The notes under the pieces were generated by a model. That model searched no databases. It was not told the DNA's origin and worked only from the letters and a program-made list of their open reading frames with translations. From Tsukamurella asaccharolytica (GTDB taxonomy: Bacteria; Actinomycetota; Actinomycetes; Mycobacteriales; Mycobacteriaceae), in the NCBI RefSeq assembly GCF_007858435.1, contig NZ_VIGW01000004.1, positions 124,001-188,000 on the forward strand: a stretch of DNA of 64,000 nt, written 5' to 3'. The position numbers and the translations under genes were made by a program. This document shows, one piece after another, positions 18,962-26,949 of the stretch (within the stretch, counting starts at the first letter, position 1; each line of letters starts with the position of its first letter).

Positions 18962-19977
18962 AGCTCGCCGTGATCGGCGGGGACGGCATCGGCCCCGAAG
19001 TGACGGCGGAGGCGCTCAAGGTGCTGCGCGCGGTGGTCGGCGAGGTCGACACCACCGACTACGACCTGGGTGCACGCCGCTATGAGCGCAACGGTGAGCT
19101 GCTCACCGATGAGGATCTGGCATCTCTGCGCGAGCACGACGCGATCCTGCTGGGCGCCATCGGCGATCCCCGCAAGGTTCCGCCGGGCGTGCTCGAGCGC
19201 GGTCTGCTGCTGAAGATGCGATTCGCCCTCGATCACCACGTGAACCTGCGCCCGTCGAAGCTCTTCCCGGGCGTGGAGTCGCCTCTGAAGAATCCCGGCG
19301 AGATCGATTTCGTCGTGGTCCGCGAGGGCACCGAGGGCGCGTACACCGGCAACGGCGGCGCGATCCGGGTCGGCACCCCGCAGGAGGTCGCCAACGAGAC
19401 GTCGGTGAACACGCGGTTCGGCGCGGAGCGCGTGGTGCGCTTTGCCTTCGAGTTGGCGCGCACCCGCCGGAAGAAGCTGACGCTGGTGCACAAGACGAAC
19501 GTGCTCGTCTTCGGCGGCTCGCTCTGGCAGCGCACCGTCGACGAGGTCGCCACCGAGTTCCCGGACGTCTCCGTGGATTACAGCCACATCGATGCGGCGA
19601 CCATCTACCTGGTCACCGACCCGTCGCGGTTCGACGTCATCGTCACCGACAACCTCTTCGGCGACATCCTCACCGACGAGGCCGGCGCGATCTCCGGCGG
19701 CATCGGCCTCGCCGCGTCGGGCAACATCGACGCGACGGGCGCCAACCCGTCGATGTTCGAGCCCGTGCACGGCAGCGCCCCCGACATCGTCGGCCAGGGT
19801 GTCGCGGATCCCACCGCGGCGATCCTGTCGGCCGCGATGCTGCTGCGGCATCTCGGCAACGCGGAGGGCGCGCGGCGCATCGAGGATGCGGTCACCGCGG
19901 ACCTCGCCTCCCGCGGCGACGCCCCGATCCGCACCACGGAGGTCGGCGACCGCATCGCCGCCGCCCTTACCGCATAA
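18958..19977 (+). CDS. leuB: 3-isopropylmalate dehydrogenase
   Basis: Oxidatively decarboxylates 3-isopropylmalate in leucine synthesis. The 339-residue protein has the N-terminal [17 protein letters not shown], the substrate arginines in [15 protein letters not shown], and the metal/NAD signature [26 protein letters not shown] with [14 protein letters not shown]. This is the short actinobacterial form. GTG start overlaps the serA stop, so the two are translationally coupled. A large inverted repeat follows. Confidence 0.97.
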   Translation: MKLAVIGGDGIGPEVTAEALKVLRAVVGEVDTTDYDLGARRYERNGELLTDEDLASLREHDAILLGAIGDPRKVPPGVLERGLLLKMRFALDHHVNLRPSKLFPGVESPLKNPGEIDFVVVREGTEGAYTGNGGAIRVGTPQEVANETSVNTRFGAERVVRFAFELARTRRKKLTLVHKTNVLVFGGSLWQRTVDEVATEFPDVSVDYSHIDAATIYLVTDPSRFDVIVTDNLFGDILTDEAGAISGGIGLAASGNIDATGANPSMFEPVHGSAPDIVGQGVADPTAAILSAAMLLRHLGNAEGARRIEDAVTADLASRGDAPIRTTEVGDRIAAALTA

Positions 19978-20024
19978 CCCGTCGGCCGCTCCTACGGCGG
20001 GCACCGTCGCGTCGCCCCCATCCC

Positions 20025-20089
20025 TGACTTAACAGCGTTAGCAGCAGGCGTTTTCCCAGGAAGCGCCCTGGGCTAACGCTGTTAAGTCA
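20025..20089. repeat. Large inverted repeat between leuB and MFS gene
   Basis: A perfect 18-bp inverted repeat (20025-20042 and 20072-20089) encloses a 29-base loop. The arms read TGACTTAACAGCGTTAGC and its complement; the outer end includes the stop codon of the minus-strand MFS gene. It is more A+T-rich than its surroundings. It can act as a bidirectional terminator for the convergent genes, or be a copy of a dispersed palindromic repeat. Confidence 0.85.
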
Positions 20090-21307
20090 TTTCAGGGGGA
20101 GCGACGGTGCTTCCTTCACCCGGTCCGCCCGCTGCGCGTCGGAGGGAACCAGAGGGTAGGCGATCAGCGGGGCCAGACCCACGATGGCGAAGGCGGCGCC
20201 GAAGCTCGTCGCGTGGATGAGGGCGCCGAGGATCGGGCCGGCGGCGGTCGTCGCGACGAACTGCCCGGTGTTCTGGATGCCGAGTGCGCGGCCGCTGTAG
20301 AACGGGCCCGCCTTCTCGGCGATCGCCGTGAACGCCAAACCGTTGTCGGCGACGGTGACCACCGAAGCGATCAGGAAGACCACGACCGCGATGGGGGAGC
20401 CGATCGCGGCGAGCGCACCCAGTGCGCCCATCGCTGCTGCGGCCGCCAGCGCGATCCACCTGATCGGTGCGGTGCGCGATCCCAGCCGGTCCGACCACGC
20501 ACCCGCGGCGATCCGGCCGAGAGCGCCGAAGAGCTGGCTCGCCGACACCAGCAGTCCGGCGGTAGCCGGCACCCAGTGCAGCCCGACGATCAGCCAGGTG
20601 ATTCCCCAGGTCCAGATCGCGCCCTGCGGCAGCACGAGCAGCAGCGAGACGGCGTGGATGCGGACCAGGAAGGAGTCCTCGCGGTAGGGGTTGGCGCGCG
20701 CCTCCGTGGCGGCGGGCCCGGCCTCGGGCCGGGGCGGGTCGACGATGAACGCCCAGACCAGGACGACGGAAACGACGGCCACCGCGAGCGGCACGAGCAT
20801 CGCCGCCGTCACCCCGGCGCGGTTGGCGAGCAACGGCATCGTCAACGACAGCAGCGCGATGCCCAGGGGCTGCGAGGTCTGTCGGATGCCCATGGCGGTG
20901 CCGCGGCTGGAGGCGGGGAACCAGCCGACGACGATGCGGCCGCTCGCGCCGTTCCCGCTCGCAGCCATTGCCGACGCGACGAACAGGCCGGCGGCGCACA
21001 CGGCGAGGGGGGCGTTCGCGGCGAACGCGCCGACAGTGGCGCCCAGGCCGATGACCGCGCCCGACAGGCTGATCAGCAGGACACGGCGCTCGCCGTAGCG
21101 ATCGATCATCGCGCCCCAGAAAATGGTGGTCAGCAGCAGGCCGGCGGGCGCGGCGGCGGCGAACAGGCCCGCGCTCTGCACTGAGAGGCCGTCGCGGATG
21201 AGCTGCGGGATGAGGAAGGCGGTGCAGTTCACGGCGGCGGTCGTGGTGATCGCGGCGGTCATGGACACCACCAGGATCCACCAGCGGCGGGTGGCCGACA
21301 TCTCCAT
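20087..21307 (-). CDS. MFS transporter, 12-helix type
   Basis: Major facilitator protein of 406 residues with about 12 membrane segments. Motif A appears as GAMIDRYGERRVLL after helix 2 and its repeat as GAWSDRLGSRTAPI in the second half. Position beside the FAH hydrolase gene and leuB matches the transporter gene Rv2994. The substrate is unknown. I took ATG 21307 (MEMSATRRWW); ATG 21301 is also possible, and longer versions run into the divergent FAH gene. The stop codon lies in the arm of the large inverted repeat at 20025-20089. Confidence 0.85.
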   Translation of the reverse strand: MEMSATRRWWILVVSMTAAITTTAAVNCTAFLIPQLIRDGLSVQSAGLFAAAAPAGLLLTTIFWGAMIDRYGERRVLLISLSGAVIGLGATVGAFAANAPLAVCAAGLFVASAMAASGNGASGRIVVGWFPASSRGTAMGIRQTSQPLGIALLSLTMPLLANRAGVTAAMLVPLAVAVVSVVLVWAFIVDPPRPEAGPAATEARANPYREDSFLVRIHAVSLLLVLPQGAIWTWGITWLIVGLHWVPATAGLLVSASQLFGALGRIAAGAWSDRLGSRTAPIRWIALAAAAAMGALGALAAIGSPIAVVVFLIASVVTVADNGLAFTAIAEKAGPFYSGRALGIQNTGQFVATTAAGPILGALIHATSFGAAFAIVGLAPLIAYPLVPSDAQRADRVKEAPSLPLK

Positions 21308-21396
21308 GTCAATCCCAATCAGTGGAACGATAAGTTTACATTGTGAGATGAAGCCTAGCTGATCGAAGTATTGCCGTCGAACGGTAGGCTCGTCGC

Positions 21397-22170
21397 ATGC
21401 GCCTTGCACGAATCGCCAGCAGTGACGGGGTCGCGTTCGCGGCCATCGAGGGGGACCCGGGGGACGGTGCCCGGGCTCGTGAGATCTCCGAGCATCCCTT
21501 CGGCACACCGGAGTTCACCGGCCGCAGCTGGGCGCTCGACGACGTGCGGCTGCTCGCCCCGATCCTCGCCAGCAAGGTGGTCTGCATCGGCAAGAACTAC
21601 GCCGCCCACGCCGCGGAGATGGGCGGCGAGGCGCCCAAGGAACCCGTGATCTTCATCAAGCCCAACACCTCGATCATCGGGCCGCTGGCGTCGATCAAGC
21701 TGCCGCGCAGCTCGGAGCAGGTGGACTACGAGGGCGAGCTGGCCGTCGTCATCGGCCAGCCCTGCCGCGACGTGCCCGCCGCGCGGGCGAAGGACGTCAT
21801 CCTCGGCTACACCGTGGCGAACGACGTGACGGCGCGCGATCAGCAGCGCCACGACGGCCAGTGGACGCGCGGTAAGGGCTACGACACCTTCTGCCCGCTC
21901 GGCCCCTGGATCGAGACGGAGTTCGACCCGTCGGACGCGCGGATCTACACCGAGCTCGATGGACAGATCAAGCAGGACTCGCGGACCTCGTTGATGATCC
22001 ACTCCGTGGGCGACATCGTGGAGTGGATCTCCTCGGTCATGACCCTGCTTCCGGGCGACGTGATCCTCACCGGCACCCCGGAGGGGGTCGGCCCCATCAC
22101 TGCGGGCCAGCAGGTGGCCGTCACGGTCGAGGGGATCGGCACGCTGACCAGCCTCGCCGAGGACCGCTGA
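21397..22170 (+). CDS. Fumarylacetoacetate hydrolase family protein
   Basis: FAH-fold metal enzyme of 257 residues. The core shows [18 protein letters not shown], the metal-binding Glu residues in [12 protein letters not shown], and [10 protein letters not shown], then [11 protein letters not shown] near the end. Relatives hydrolyse or decarboxylate beta-keto acids (fumarylacetoacetate, acylpyruvates, oxaloacetate). It corresponds in place to Rv2993c. A TAGGCT -10 (21385-21390) ends six bases before the ATG, so the transcript is probably leaderless. gltX follows after 91 bases with its own -10. Confidence 0.92.
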   Translation: MRLARIASSDGVAFAAIEGDPGDGARAREISEHPFGTPEFTGRSWALDDVRLLAPILASKVVCIGKNYAAHAAEMGGEAPKEPVIFIKPNTSIIGPLASIKLPRSSEQVDYEGELAVVIGQPCRDVPAARAKDVILGYTVANDVTARDQQRHDGQWTRGKGYDTFCPLGPWIETEFDPSDARIYTELDGQIKQDSRTSLMIHSVGDIVEWISSVMTLLPGDVILTGTPEGVGPITAGQQVAVTVEGIGTLTSLAEDR

Positions 22171-22261
22171 GTCGGGCCCTTGGGCCCTGCGGTGGGCCCC
22201 GCGGGCGCCGGCGAGGTCTCCGCGCTGCAGTCGGAGAGAATCCGGCGACTACCCTGGACCC

Positions 22262-23788
22262 GTGACCGAGTCTTCCGCCGCACCGTCGAACGCCGCCGCG
22301 CCCGGGGCCGTGCGCGTGCGCTTCTGCCCGTCGCCCACCGGTACCCCGCACGTCGGCATGGTGCGCACCGCGCTGTTCAACTTCGCCCACGCGCGACACA
22401 CGGGTGGCACCTTCGTCTTCCGCATCGAGGACACCGACGCCGCCCGCGACAGCGAGGAGAGCTACGCCGCGATCCTCGAGTCGCTGCGTTGGCTCGGGCT
22501 CGACTGGGATGAGGGGCCCGAGGTGGGCGGTCCGTACGGTCCCTACCGCCAGTCCGAGCGCAAGGACCTCCACCTGGACGTCGTGCGCCGCCTCGTCGAG
22601 GGTGGATACGCCTACGAGGCCTTCTCGACGCCGGAGGAGGTCGAGGCGCGGCACGTCGCGGCCGGCCGGAACCCGAAGCTGGGCTACGACAACTTCGACC
22701 GCGACCTCACCGACGAGCAGAAGGCCGCCTTCCGCGCCGAAGGGCGCAGCCCCGTCGTGCGCCTGCGGATGCCCGATCACGACTTCACCTGGAACGACAT
22801 GGTGCGTGGCGAGACCACCTTCGCCGCGGGCAGCGTGCCGGACTTCGCGCTGACGCGCGCGAACGGCGATCCGCTGTACACCCTCGTCAACCCCGTCGAC
22901 GACGCGACGATGAAGATCACGCACGTACTGCGCGGCGAGGATCTGCTCAGCTCCACGCCGCGACAGCTCGCGCTGTACGAGGCGCTGGAGAAGATCGGCG
23001 TCGCCGAGCGCACCCCCGAGTTCGGGCACCTGCCCTTCGTCATGGGGGAGGGCAACAAGAAGCTGTCCAAGCGCGACCCCGAGTCGAACCTCTTCCACCA
23101 CCGCGACCGCGGCTTCCTCCCCGAAGGACTGCTCAACTACCTCGCGCTGCTCGGCTGGGGGATCTCGCCGGACAACGACGTCTTCAGTCTCGACGAGATG
23201 ATCGCCGCCTTCGACGTGCACCGGGTGAACTCGAACCCGGCGCGGTTCGATCAGAAGAAGGCCGACGCGATCAACGCCGAGCACATCCGCCTCCTCGCGC
23301 CGGCGGATTTCGAGGCGCGCCTGCGGGACTTCCTCGTCGAGCGGGGCTTCGTCGACGGCGCGCGCCTCGGCCCCGAGTTCGGCACCGCCGCAGAGCTGGT
23401 GCAGACCCGCATCGTGGTCCTCTCGGACGCCTGGGACCTGCTGAAGTTCCTCTACGTCGACGAGGCCGACTTCGCCGTCGATCCCGGAGCCGCCGCGAAG
23501 AACATCAAGGCCGACGCCGCGCAGGTGCTCGACGAGAGCATCGCCGCGCTCGAGGCGGTGCCGGAGTGGACCGCCGAGGCCATTGAGGCGGCTCTCAAGG
23601 GCCGGCTCATCGAGGAGCTGGAGCTCAAGCCCCGCAAGGCCTACGCGCCGATCCGCGTCGGCGTCACCGGCTCGCCGATCAGCCCGCCCTTGTTCGAGTC
23701 GCTGGAGTTGCTCGGCCGCGAACGCACCCTGGGTCGCCTCGCCGCCGCCCGCAGCCTGGTGCCTGCCGACGACGCAGCCCCACAGTAG
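22262..23788 (+). CDS. gltX: Glutamyl-tRNA synthetase
   Basis: Class I aminoacyl-tRNA synthetase of 508 residues. The HIGH-like signature is in [20 protein letters not shown] and the KMSKS-like loop is KLSKRD. With gatB in the same window, and no GlnRS seen here, the enzyme is probably non-discriminating and also charges tRNA-Gln with Glu for GatCAB; this is family knowledge. The GTG start at 22262 lies seven bases after a TACCCT -10 (22250-22255), so it is likely leaderless. tRNA-Gln and two tRNA-Glu genes follow directly. Confidence 0.96.
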   Translation: MTESSAAPSNAAAPGAVRVRFCPSPTGTPHVGMVRTALFNFAHARHTGGTFVFRIEDTDAARDSEESYAAILESLRWLGLDWDEGPEVGGPYGPYRQSERKDLHLDVVRRLVEGGYAYEAFSTPEEVEARHVAAGRNPKLGYDNFDRDLTDEQKAAFRAEGRSPVVRLRMPDHDFTWNDMVRGETTFAAGSVPDFALTRANGDPLYTLVNPVDDATMKITHVLRGEDLLSSTPRQLALYEALEKIGVAERTPEFGHLPFVMGEGNKKLSKRDPESNLFHHRDRGFLPEGLLNYLALLGWGISPDNDVFSLDEMIAAFDVHRVNSNPARFDQKKADAINAEHIRLLAPADFEARLRDFLVERGFVDGARLGPEFGTAAELVQTRIVVLSDAWDLLKFLYVDEADFAVDPGAAAKNIKADAAQVLDESIAALEAVPEWTAEAIEAALKGRLIEELELKPRKAYAPIRVGVTGSPISPPLFESLELLGRERTLGRLAAARSLVPADDAAPQ

Positions 23789-23803
23789 GGACGACCTGGC
23801 GAT

Positions 23804-23832
23804 TTGGCGTTCCCAGTGCGGCTGGGTAAGCT
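23804..23832 (+). promoter_or_regulatory. Promoter of the tRNA cluster
   Basis: TTGGCG (23804-23809) and TAAGCT (23827-23832) are spaced by 17 bases, predicting a start near 23839, about 40 bases before tRNA-Gln. A hairpin with arms CGAGGTCG and CGACCTCG around GAAA lies in between, at 23849-23868. Confidence 0.6.
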
Positions 23833-23848
23833 TGATCGCGGCTCAAAA

Positions 23849-23868
23849 CGAGGTCGGAAACGACCTCG
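23849..23868 (+). terminator. GAAA-tetraloop hairpin after gltX
   Basis: CGAGGTCG (23849-23856), GAAA, CGACCTCG (23861-23868): an 8-bp perfect stem with a GNRA-type loop. It could end gltX transcripts or be a processing signal in the tRNA precursor. Confidence 0.5.
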
Positions 23869-23879
23869 GGGAGAGTCAT

Positions 23880-23951
23880 TGGCCTATGGTGTAATTGGCA
23901 ACACAGCTGATTCTGGTTCAGCCATTCTAGGTTCGAGTCCTGGTAGGCCAG
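23880..23951 (+). tRNA. tRNA-Gln (anticodon CTG)
   Basis: 72 bases folding as a cloverleaf: acceptor arms TGGCCTA (23880-23886) and TAGGCCA (23944-23950); anticodon stem GCTGA/TCAGC with loop TTCTGGT giving anticodon CTG; T loop TTCGAGT. The 3' CCA is not encoded. Charging probably goes through GltX and GatCAB. Confidence 0.96.
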
Positions 23952-23958
23952 CGTGACA

Positions 23959-23982
23959 GCGCCCTCCGCGTGCGGAGGGCGC
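23959..23982 (+). terminator. Hairpin between tRNA-Gln and tRNA-Glu
   Basis: GCGCCCTCCGC (23959-23969), GT, then GCGGAGGGCGC (23972-23982): an 11-bp perfect stem with a two-base loop. It may terminate or, more likely, mark a processing point in the tRNA precursor. Confidence 0.6.
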
Positions 23983-23989
23983 AGTCCTA

Positions 23990-24062
23990 GCCCCCGTCGT
24001 CTAGCGGCCTAGGACGCCGCCCTCTCACGGCGGTAGCGTGGGTTCGAATCCCATCGGGGGTA
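23990..24062 (+). tRNA. tRNA-Glu (anticodon CTC), copy 1
   Basis: 73 bases: acceptor GCCCCCG pairs with CGGGGGT; anticodon stem CCGCC/GGCGG encloses loop CTCTCAC, anticodon CTC; T loop TTCGAAT. CCA is not encoded. Identical in sequence to copy 2 at 24131-24203. Confidence 0.96.
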
Positions 24063-24130
24063 CGTTTCGATGCTGGTGTGATACCTTCATCGAATTGCTG
24101 CGTCGCCTCGGCGTCGTGGCACCAGTTCTA

Positions 24131-24203
24131 GCCCCCGTCGTCTAGCGGCCTAGGACGCCGCCCTCTCACGGCGGTAGCGTGGGTTCGAATCCCATCGGGG
24201 GTA
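24131..24203 (+). tRNA. tRNA-Glu (anticodon CTC), copy 2
   Basis: Exact duplicate of the 73-base tRNA-Glu(CTC) gene at 23990-24062. Five flanking bases upstream (CTA and neighbours) are also shared, but the 68-base spacer between the two is not similar to the gap before copy 1. A terminator hairpin follows at 24210. Confidence 0.96.
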
Positions 24204-24209
24204 CAGCGG

Positions 24210-24237
24210 AAGGCCCGGATCGAGCGATCCGGGCCTT
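24210..24237. terminator. Bidirectional terminator of tRNA cluster and amiC-like gene
   Basis: AAGGCCCGGATC (24210-24221), loop GAGC, GATCCGGGCCTT (24226-24237): perfect 12-bp stem between the tRNA genes and the convergent amiC-like gene. Confidence 0.88.
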
Positions 24238-24251
24238 CGTCGTTCGCGGCG

Positions 24252-25298
24252 TCAGAGCTGATCGATCACGTCGAAATCACAGCCCTCCGCGCGGGCGAGG
24301 TACATCCGCTGGTGCGCGTGGCCGTCGCGGAGTGCCATGTTGCCGCGAGCCCCCTCGTACTGCACGCGGCCGGCGCCGGCCATGATGTCGCGGACGTCCG
24401 TGCTGCGCACCGTCGACAACAGGGACTCGAGCAGGAGCATGCCCTCGAAGCAGGATTCGCCCATCGACGTCGGTGTGCAGGCGTCGGGGCCGAACCGACC
24501 GAAGTAGCGGGCGCCGAACTCCATCGATTCCGTCGTGACCACGGAATCGAAGTAACCGGCCGAGGCGAACAGGTCGCGGGTGGCTTCCGGGCCCGAGGCC
24601 ATGAGCATGTGCTCGTCCATGAGCGGCGAGTAGCGCACGAAGGCGCCGTCGAGGCCCGCCGCCGCGAAGGACCGGTTGAACTCCACCGCGTCCTGCCCGA
24701 GGAGCAGCATCAGGACGCCGTCGGCGTCGGAGCGCGCGATGTCGGTGATCACGGCCGAGAAGTCCTGCGTGCCGACGGGGACGAAGCGTGCACCGACGAG
24801 GTCGTCGCCGAGGCTCTGCGCGAAGCGCACGCAGGCCTTCGCGCTGTCGCGTGCCCACAGGTAGTCGCTCCCCACGATCCACCACCGGCGCAGACCGCGC
24901 TCGCGGCGCAGCCACCCGAGGGCCGGACGGATCTGGTCCTCCGGCGTCTCCCCCGTGAGGAAGACGCCGGCCGTTGATTCGCCGCCCTCGTACAGGGCGG
25001 TATAGACGTAGGGAACGCGCAGATCCAGTCGTGCCGAGAGGGCGCGACGCACATCGGAGGTGTGCCAGCCGACGATGGCGTCGATCTCGCCCGCCGCGAG
25101 GAGGGTTTCGACCTCGCGGGTCACGTTCGCGACCCCCGTCGCCGAATCGATGGGCCGCACGACCAACTCGCGCCCGAGGAGCCCGCCCCGGGTGTTGATG
25201 TCGTCGGCCGCCAGCGTTGTGCAGCTCAGGCAGGACGGCCCGAACAGCCCCGCGGGGCCACGTCCCGGGTACAACAATCCGACGGTGTACTCGCTCAT
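24252..25298 (-). CDS. AmiC-like amide-sensor / periplasmic-binding-fold protein
   Basis: 348-residue protein with the type I periplasmic-binding fold of the AmiC/UrtA/LivJ group: TVGLLYPGRGPAGLFGP at the N-terminus, then IVGWHTSDVRRAL and WWIVGSDYLWARD in the binding cleft. There is no signal peptide or lipobox, so it should stay in the cytoplasm, like Pseudomonas AmiC, which senses amides and controls the regulator AmiR. It is divergent from marR-amiE-amiB, which supports a sensor role rather than uptake. ATG 25298 (MSEYTV) fits the fold start; a longer form has no homology. No ABC permease genes are nearby. The ligand is inferred to be a short amide. Confidence 0.78.
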   Translation of the reverse strand: MSEYTVGLLYPGRGPAGLFGPSCLSCTTLAADDINTRGGLLGRELVVRPIDSATGVANVTREVETLLAAGEIDAIVGWHTSDVRRALSARLDLRVPYVYTALYEGGESTAGVFLTGETPEDQIRPALGWLRRERGLRRWWIVGSDYLWARDSAKACVRFAQSLGDDLVGARFVPVGTQDFSAVITDIARSDADGVLMLLLGQDAVEFNRSFAAAGLDGAFVRYSPLMDEHMLMASGPEATRDLFASAGYFDSVVTTESMEFGARYFGRFGPDACTPTSMGESCFEGMLLLESLLSTVRSTDVRDIMAGAGRVQYEGARGNMALRDGHAHQRMYLARAEGCDFDVIDQL

Positions 25299-25405
25299 GG
25301 ACTCCGCTCGTCTGAAGCCCTCCATCACGGACCTGTGTCGGGACGAGCGTACACGGAGCGCGCTCGCATCGGCTCCGGAACGCGATACAGTAGTGGAGGA
25401 TTGAG

Positions 25406-25780
25406 ATGACAAGGATCGGGGTGGAGATGGACGCGAGCGCTCACCTGTGGGAGGTGCCCGCGCGCACGGCTTTCGAGGCCGTCTGTAGCGCCGACGACCT
25501 CGTCATGAACGTCCTCACTCCCGCGCTCGTGGAGCACGACCTCACCGTCGAGCACTTCCGTGCCCTGCGCCTACTGGCCGCGGTCGACGGCGCCACCGTC
25601 GGCGAAATCGCAGCCCGGACCGGAACCACTCCGTCGTCCACCACGCGCCTCGTGGACCGCCTCGTCGAGCGCAATCTCGCGTACCGCCGGCCGGCTCCGG
25701 CGGATCGGCGCAGCATCCTGTTGACGTTGTCCGATACCGGTCGCGAGGTCTGGGAGTCCCTCGTCCTGCGCCTCTCGTAA
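25406..25780 (+). CDS. MarR family regulator, short form
   Basis: Winged-helix repressor of 124 residues: helix 1 (AFEAVCSADDLVMNVLTPAL), the recognition segment IAARTGTTPSSTTRLVDRLV (about 70-89) and the wing RRPAPADRRSILLTLSDTGREV. Most MarR proteins are 140-150 residues; here the reading stops soon after the wing, so the last dimerisation helix is missing or very short. A TACAGT -10 (25386-25391) and GGAGG precede the ATG. It sits directly upstream of amiE and may regulate the amide genes, where Pseudomonas has the antiterminator AmiR. Role inferred from position. Confidence 0.75.
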   Translation: MTRIGVEMDASAHLWEVPARTAFEAVCSADDLVMNVLTPALVEHDLTVEHFRALRLLAAVDGATVGEIAARTGTTPSSTTRLVDRLVERNLAYRRPAPADRRSILLTLSDTGREVWESLVLRLS

Positions 25781-25836
25781 CCGTTCTCACTCGCGTTCTC
25801 GCTGGTTGCGCTGCGAGTTCTCGACTGCTCGCTAAT

Positions 25837-25869
25837 ATTACCGATCAGAGATAGTGCCGAATCGGTAAT
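25837..25869. promoter_or_regulatory. Inverted repeat in the amiE promoter region
   Basis: ATTACCGAT (25837-25845) and ATCGGTAAT (25861-25869) are perfect 9-base inverted arms with 15 bases between. They lie between marR and amiE in an A+T-richer stretch holding a possible -10 (TAATAT, 25833-25838). A candidate operator for the MarR protein; not proven. Confidence 0.5.
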
Positions 25870-25909
25870 TACTTGCGAACGGCAAACGACATCAACGAAA
25901 GGTCCCACC

Positions 25910-26947
25910 ATGCGTCACGGAGACATCTCCTCCAGCCCGGACACGGTCGGCGTCGCCGTCGTCAACTACAAGATGCCCCGGCTGCACGACCGCGCGGGCG
26001 TCATCGAGAACTGTCACAAGATCGCCGAGATGATCGTCGGGATGAAGGCCGGCCTGCCCGGCATGGACCTCGTCGTCTTCCCCGAATACTCCACGCAGGG
26101 CATCATGTACGACCCCGACGAGATGTACGCCACCGCCGCCGCGATCCCCGGCGAGGAGACGAAGATCTTCTCCGACGCCTGCCGCAAGGCCGGTACCTGG
26201 GGCGTCTTCTCGATCACCGGCGAGCAGCACGAGGACCACCCGAACAAGCCGCCGTACAACACCCTGATCCTCATCAACGATCAGGGGGAGATCGTCCAGA
26301 AGTACCGCAAGATCATCCCGTGGGCGCCGATCGAGGGCTGGTATCCCGGCAGTTCCACCTATGTGGTCGACGGTCCCAAGGGCCTCAAGGTCTCCCTCAT
26401 CGTCTGCGACGACGGCAACTATCCGGAGATCTGGCGCGACTGCGCCATGAAGGGTGCAGAGCTCGTCGTTCGCTGCCAGGGCTACATGTACCCGTCGAAG
26501 GACCAGCAGGTCATCATGGCGAAGGCGATGGCGTGGGCCAACAACGTCTACGTCGCCGTGGCCAACGCCGCCGGTTTCGACGGTGTCTACTCCTATTTCG
26601 GGCACTCCGCGATCATCGGCTTCGACGGCCGCACCCTCGGTGAGACCGGTGAGGAGGAGTACGGCATCCAGTACGCGCAACTCTCCGTCTCGACGATCCG
26701 CGACGCCCGCAAGCACGACCAGTCGCAGAACCACCTGTTCAAGATCCTTCACCGCGGTTACACGGGCATCCACGCCGCGGGTGAGGGCGACAAGGGCGTC
26801 GCGGAGTGCCCCTTCGACTTCTACAAGCTGTGGGTCACCGACGCCGAGGCTGCGCGGGAGCAGGTCGAATCCTTCACGCGGGACACGATCGGAGTCGCCG
26901 AATGCCCCGTCGGCACCCTGCCCACCGAGAAGACCCGCGAGGCGTAG
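25910..26947 (+). CDS. amiE: Aliphatic amidase
   Basis: Nitrilase-superfamily amidase of 345 residues, the length of Pseudomonas AmiE; it hydrolyses short aliphatic amides (acetamide, propionamide) to acid and ammonia in the cytoplasm. The catalytic triad is visible: Glu in [10 protein letters not shown], Lys in KYRKIIPW, Cys in [12 protein letters not shown]. The N-terminus [23 protein letters not shown] is typical of the AmiE subgroup. GAAAGG lies seven bases before the ATG. amiB follows after two bases; a probable operator lies upstream. Confidence 0.96.
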   Translation: MRHGDISSSPDTVGVAVVNYKMPRLHDRAGVIENCHKIAEMIVGMKAGLPGMDLVVFPEYSTQGIMYDPDEMYATAAAIPGEETKIFSDACRKAGTWGVFSITGEQHEDHPNKPPYNTLILINDQGEIVQKYRKIIPWAPIEGWYPGSSTYVVDGPKGLKVSLIVCDDGNYPEIWRDCAMKGAELVVRCQGYMYPSKDQQVIMAKAMAWANNVYVAVANAAGFDGVYSYFGHSAIIGFDGRTLGETGEEEYGIQYAQLSVSTIRDARKHDQSQNHLFKILHRGYTGIHAAGEGDKGVAECPFDFYKLWVTDAEAAREQVESFTRDTIGVAECPVGTLPTEKTREA

Positions 26948-26949
26948 TC

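Noticed and set aside
24063-24130. Separate promoter for the second tRNA-Glu
   Set aside because: GATACC-like bases occur but there is no -35 at a fitting distance; the copies can be made from one precursor.
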